Source of the DNA: a virus
Virus record (IMG/VR): IMGVR_UViG_3300032268_000986
Coordinates: 1 to 46,258 of that record
Reading direction: 5' to 3' (one strand)
DNA: 46,258 bases
Part shown: positions 44,389-46,258 of the stretch, in pieces
Layout: each line of letters begins with the position of its first letter
Position numbering within the stretch: the first letter of the stretch is position 1
Notes under the pieces: generated by a model
What the model saw: the letters and a program-made list of their open reading frames with translations, nothing else
Database searches by the model: none
What the model was told of the DNA's origin: nothing
Translations under genes and position numbers: made by a program

Positions 44389-45354
44389 ATGACTTACTCA
44401 AGCGGTGGATTAATCCAGGCCACAGACTACAACGGTTTTGTTAGTACAACCGCCAACGCCAACGTCAATGATGTTTGGAGCACAGGATCTAGTGACAAAG
44501 GTTGGGGACAAACAGCATTAAGCACAGTGTCAGCGGCAGGCACAGTAACAGCAACACAGTGGGCCAGCTTGGTCAACACCTTGGCCAGCATGGGCGCACA
44601 AACCAACACCACACTTACTGCTCGAACTGCTCCTACTGCCGGTACTACCATTAGCATTTTGGCTGCACTCAATACAGACCTAACCAACGTTACTACCAAT
44701 AGAAACAATGCTGTGGCTCAAGGCAGCCAATTCACTGGCTGGTCAGGTACTAACAGCAAAACTGCGGCTACCTCAGGTAGCCCTTGGACCATTACTTTTA
44801 CCAACACCGTGACCTTTGCATCAGCGGCCGCGGCTAGATATTTTTTCAATGCAGGTGGCTCGATCAAGTTGGACGTGGCCAAATCAGCCACAGGCAACGT
44901 AGGTGACCCTGAATGGAACGACTTGGCCACTACCTTGTGCGGCGACATCTATTTTACCACAGGCACCAGCACACAAGTCATTGCTGGCACCAGCTACACA
45001 GGTACAACCAAGATTGGTGGTACTGGTACCCCGACAATTCTGACAACCACAACTGGATTCTATGACTTAACTGCCGGTGCAGCAGCTACTATCATTTACA
45101 AACAATTTGCTGACACTGCACCTTATACATCAAACTTTATTCAGCACAGTGTGGCGTTGAACGCAGCATCAACGGTATTGACATTTACCACTTTATGGTC
45201 AGCGGTAGACGGCGACACAATTTCAGGTGGTACTGCAAGTTCAGGTGCTACCCCAGGCACAGCACCCACAACCATTTGCACATACTATCCGCCCAGCACC
45301 ACGTATCTCTCCAATTCGTGGGGCACACCCACTGTGGCAGCTACTACAACTTAA
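44389..45354 (+). CDS. Second fibre / receptor-binding candidate, 321 aa
   Basis: The protein is unusually rich in Thr, Ala, Gly and Ser, beta-structured and without a signal peptide. It starts MTYSSGGLIQATDYNGFV, a short N-terminal segment like those on phage tail tips, then a helix, then repeated Thr-rich strands. It follows the fibre gene by 13 bases with AGGAACTAGG before the ATG. The next feature is a terminator, so it ends the late block. Last position in the tail block and surface-like composition suggest a variable tip protein. No homologue is recognised. Confidence 0.6.
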   Translation: MTYSSGGLIQATDYNGFVSTTANANVNDVWSTGSSDKGWGQTALSTVSAAGTVTATQWASLVNTLASMGAQTNTTLTARTAPTAGTTISILAALNTDLTNVTTNRNNAVAQGSQFTGWSGTNSKTAATSGSPWTITFTNTVTFASAAAARYFFNAGGSIKLDVAKSATGNVGDPEWNDLATTLCGDIYFTTGTSTQVIAGTSYTGTTKIGGTGTPTILTTTTGFYDLTAGAAATIIYKQFADTAPYTSNFIQHSVALNAASTVLTFTTLWSAVDGDTISGGTASSGATPGTAPTTICTYYPPSTTYLSNSWGTPTVAATTT

Positions 45355-45357
45355 CCA

Positions 45358-45384
45358 AAAGGGGCTGCTGCCCCTTTACTTTTC
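45358..45384 (+). terminator. Rho-independent terminator after the tail block
   Basis: AAAGGGGC, TGCT loop and GCCCCTTT are followed by ACTTTT. It lies four bases after the stop of the second fibre candidate and closes the late transcript. Confidence 0.75.
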
Positions 45385-45403
45385 CCCGCAAACTCTGTAT
45401 AAT
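45375..45403 (+). promoter_or_regulatory. Sigma70-type promoter for the right-hand unit
   Basis: TTTACT (45375-45380) and TATAAT (45398-45403) are 17 bases apart. The -10 box is an exact match, the -35 box four of six. The promoter overlaps the terminator hairpin. The ATG at 45410 falls where transcription would start. Confidence 0.6.
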
Positions 45404-45409
45404 AAATGC

Positions 45410-45715
45410 ATGGATACTGAAGCCTTGATTGCTCATTCACGAGCACGGTTTGATCACGCTACCGCTAAACGTGTGATGCGAGAAAAATATCAAGCCCGAA
45501 TGATATTTGCCCACAACGGCGGCATGTTTTGTGCAGGTCCTGCACTACAAGCCATGTTGTTGACCTGCCCCGATGCCACAGCCGTGATTGAAGACCTGTA
45601 TCAAAATCCTGTGCAAGTTGACACCAAGCAGTTGTTTGCACTGAGTCAACAACGATGGCAAGAACAAATGACTGCCTGGTTGGTAGAATACGAACAGGCT
45701 CAAAGCAAACGATGA
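45410..45715 (+). CDS. Conserved phage hypothetical protein, 101 aa
   Basis: This small helical protein has the run ARFDHATAKRVMREKY, then MIFAHNGGMFCAGPAL, then DLYQNPVQVD and QRWQEQMTAWL. I know this pattern from aquatic T4-like phages as an uncharacterised protein. The function is not known to me. The frame is open upstream to 45227, but that stretch overlaps the fibre gene and terminator, so I start at the ATG 45410. There is no ribosome site, and the promoter places the transcript start on or near this ATG. It overlaps the next gene by four bases. Confidence 0.7.
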   Translation: MDTEALIAHSRARFDHATAKRVMREKYQARMIFAHNGGMFCAGPALQAMLLTCPDATAVIEDLYQNPVQVDTKQLFALSQQRWQEQMTAWLVEYEQAQSKR

Positions 45716-46258
45716 CCACTGGCGCACTGATATTTGCATTTGACAATGAACAAACTGATTATGTCTCCATGGCCGCCTGGTGCGCTGACAATGTGCATCG
45801 TCATCTTGGCATACCAGTTGCTGTGGTCACAGACTGTGATCCTGCCGATGTTCGACTCAAAAGTGTTGACAAAGTCATAACGGCTGCACCGGGTTCTGGG
45901 GGAACACGATACTTCGAAGACTATGACAAAACAGTCACATGGAACAACGCAGGTAGAGTTGATGCATACCGGTTGACGCCCTGGACTCGTACCTTGGTGC
46001 TGGATGCTGACTATGTGGTAGCAAGCTCAGAGCTTGGCCAGATCTTGGAATACAACACTGATTTTATGTGTCATAAAACTGCAATGAATATGAGTACCGG
46101 ATATCCGCTCAAGGGACTCAATGTGTTTGGTCGCTACGACATGCCCATGTGGTGGGCCACTGTGATGGTGTTTGGACAAAACAACACAGCACAATACATA
46201 TTTGATTGCATGCAAATGATCCGTGCCAACTGGGAACACTATCGAGCACTGTACGGCA
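45712..46258 (+). CDS. Glycosyltransferase-like protein (3' end cut by window)
   Basis: The frame runs from ATG 45712 to the window end with 182 residues visible. The start (ALIFAFDNEQTDYVSMAAWCADN, then IPVAVVTDC) is a nucleotide-binding strand and helix, and LVLDADYVV near residues 102-110 holds a D-x-D sugar-nucleotide metal motif as in GT-A type glycosyltransferases. Later KGLNVFGRY and MPMWWATVMVF fit an acceptor region. It could glycosylate DNA, host surface or virion proteins. The ATG overlaps the preceding stop (ATGA). The rest of the gene lies outside the window. Confidence 0.6.
   Translation, partial: MTTGALIFAFDNEQTDYVSMAAWCADNVHRHLGIPVAVVTDCDPADVRLKSVDKVITAAPGSGGTRYFEDYDKTVTWNNAGRVDAYRLTPWTRTLVLDADYVVASSELGQILEYNTDFMCHKTAMNMSTGYPLKGLNVFGRYDMPMWWATVMVFGQNNTAQYIFDCMQMIRANWEHYRALYG

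Noticed and set aside
45227-45409. N-terminal extension of the 101-residue protein
   Set aside because: It overlaps the fibre gene and the terminator, and its sequence does not look like part of the conserved protein.

Overview
This window is part of the genome of a T4-like contractile-tailed phage (myovirus), not a cellular chromosome. The evidence is a near-complete set of T4-type baseplate genes (gp26/gp51, gp48, gp53, gp5, gp25, gp6), the T4 recombination nuclease pair gp46/gp47, the late sigma factor gp55, and TATAAATA-type late promoters. Several genes are far longer than in T4, and one tail gene encodes 4790 residues, a style known from aquatic T4-like phages. The host is probably a bacterium with Bug/TctC-type solute-binding proteins, which are especially abundant in Burkholderiales, because the phage carries one such gene. 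That host call is inference.

Layout. (1) Positions 1-2493, minus strand: a tape-measure-like coiled-coil protein, truncated by the window edge inside an 18-bp repeat. (2) 2534-4860, plus strand: gp26, a gp51-like frame reached by a probable -1 frameshift, and three small accessory genes. (3) 4861-5320: non-coding, with several strong hairpins and a terminator. (4) 5321-14637, minus strand: one long unit that reads, in transcription order, gp55, gp47, a periplasmic binding protein, two ANL-type adenylating-enzyme paralogues, gp46, a radical SAM protein and a GIY-YIG-like nuclease. A near-consensus sigma70 promoter lies in front of gp55. (5) 14753-45354, plus strand: the late tail block, with gp48, gp53, a 1059-residue baseplate/hub candidate, gp5, a glycine/alanine-rich protein, gp25, gp6, the giant protein, two small structural proteins, a tail-fibre-like protein and a second fibre candidate, closed by a terminator. 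(6) 45375-46258, plus strand: a new unit with a small conserved protein and the start of a glycosyltransferase-like gene.

How it works together. Host polymerase probably transcribes the minus-strand unit, making gp55 and the recombination nucleases. gp55 then directs polymerase to the TATAAATA-like late promoters in front of the tail genes. The most unusual points are: a complete -1 frameshift signal joining gp26 to gp51; a three-gene metabolic insert (carboxylate-type binding protein plus one apparently intact and one apparently dead adenylating enzyme) that splits the gp47/gp46 pair; a seven-blade integrin-like propeller signature inside the giant tail protein; and a tail-tube cap protein with nine 33-residue repeats.
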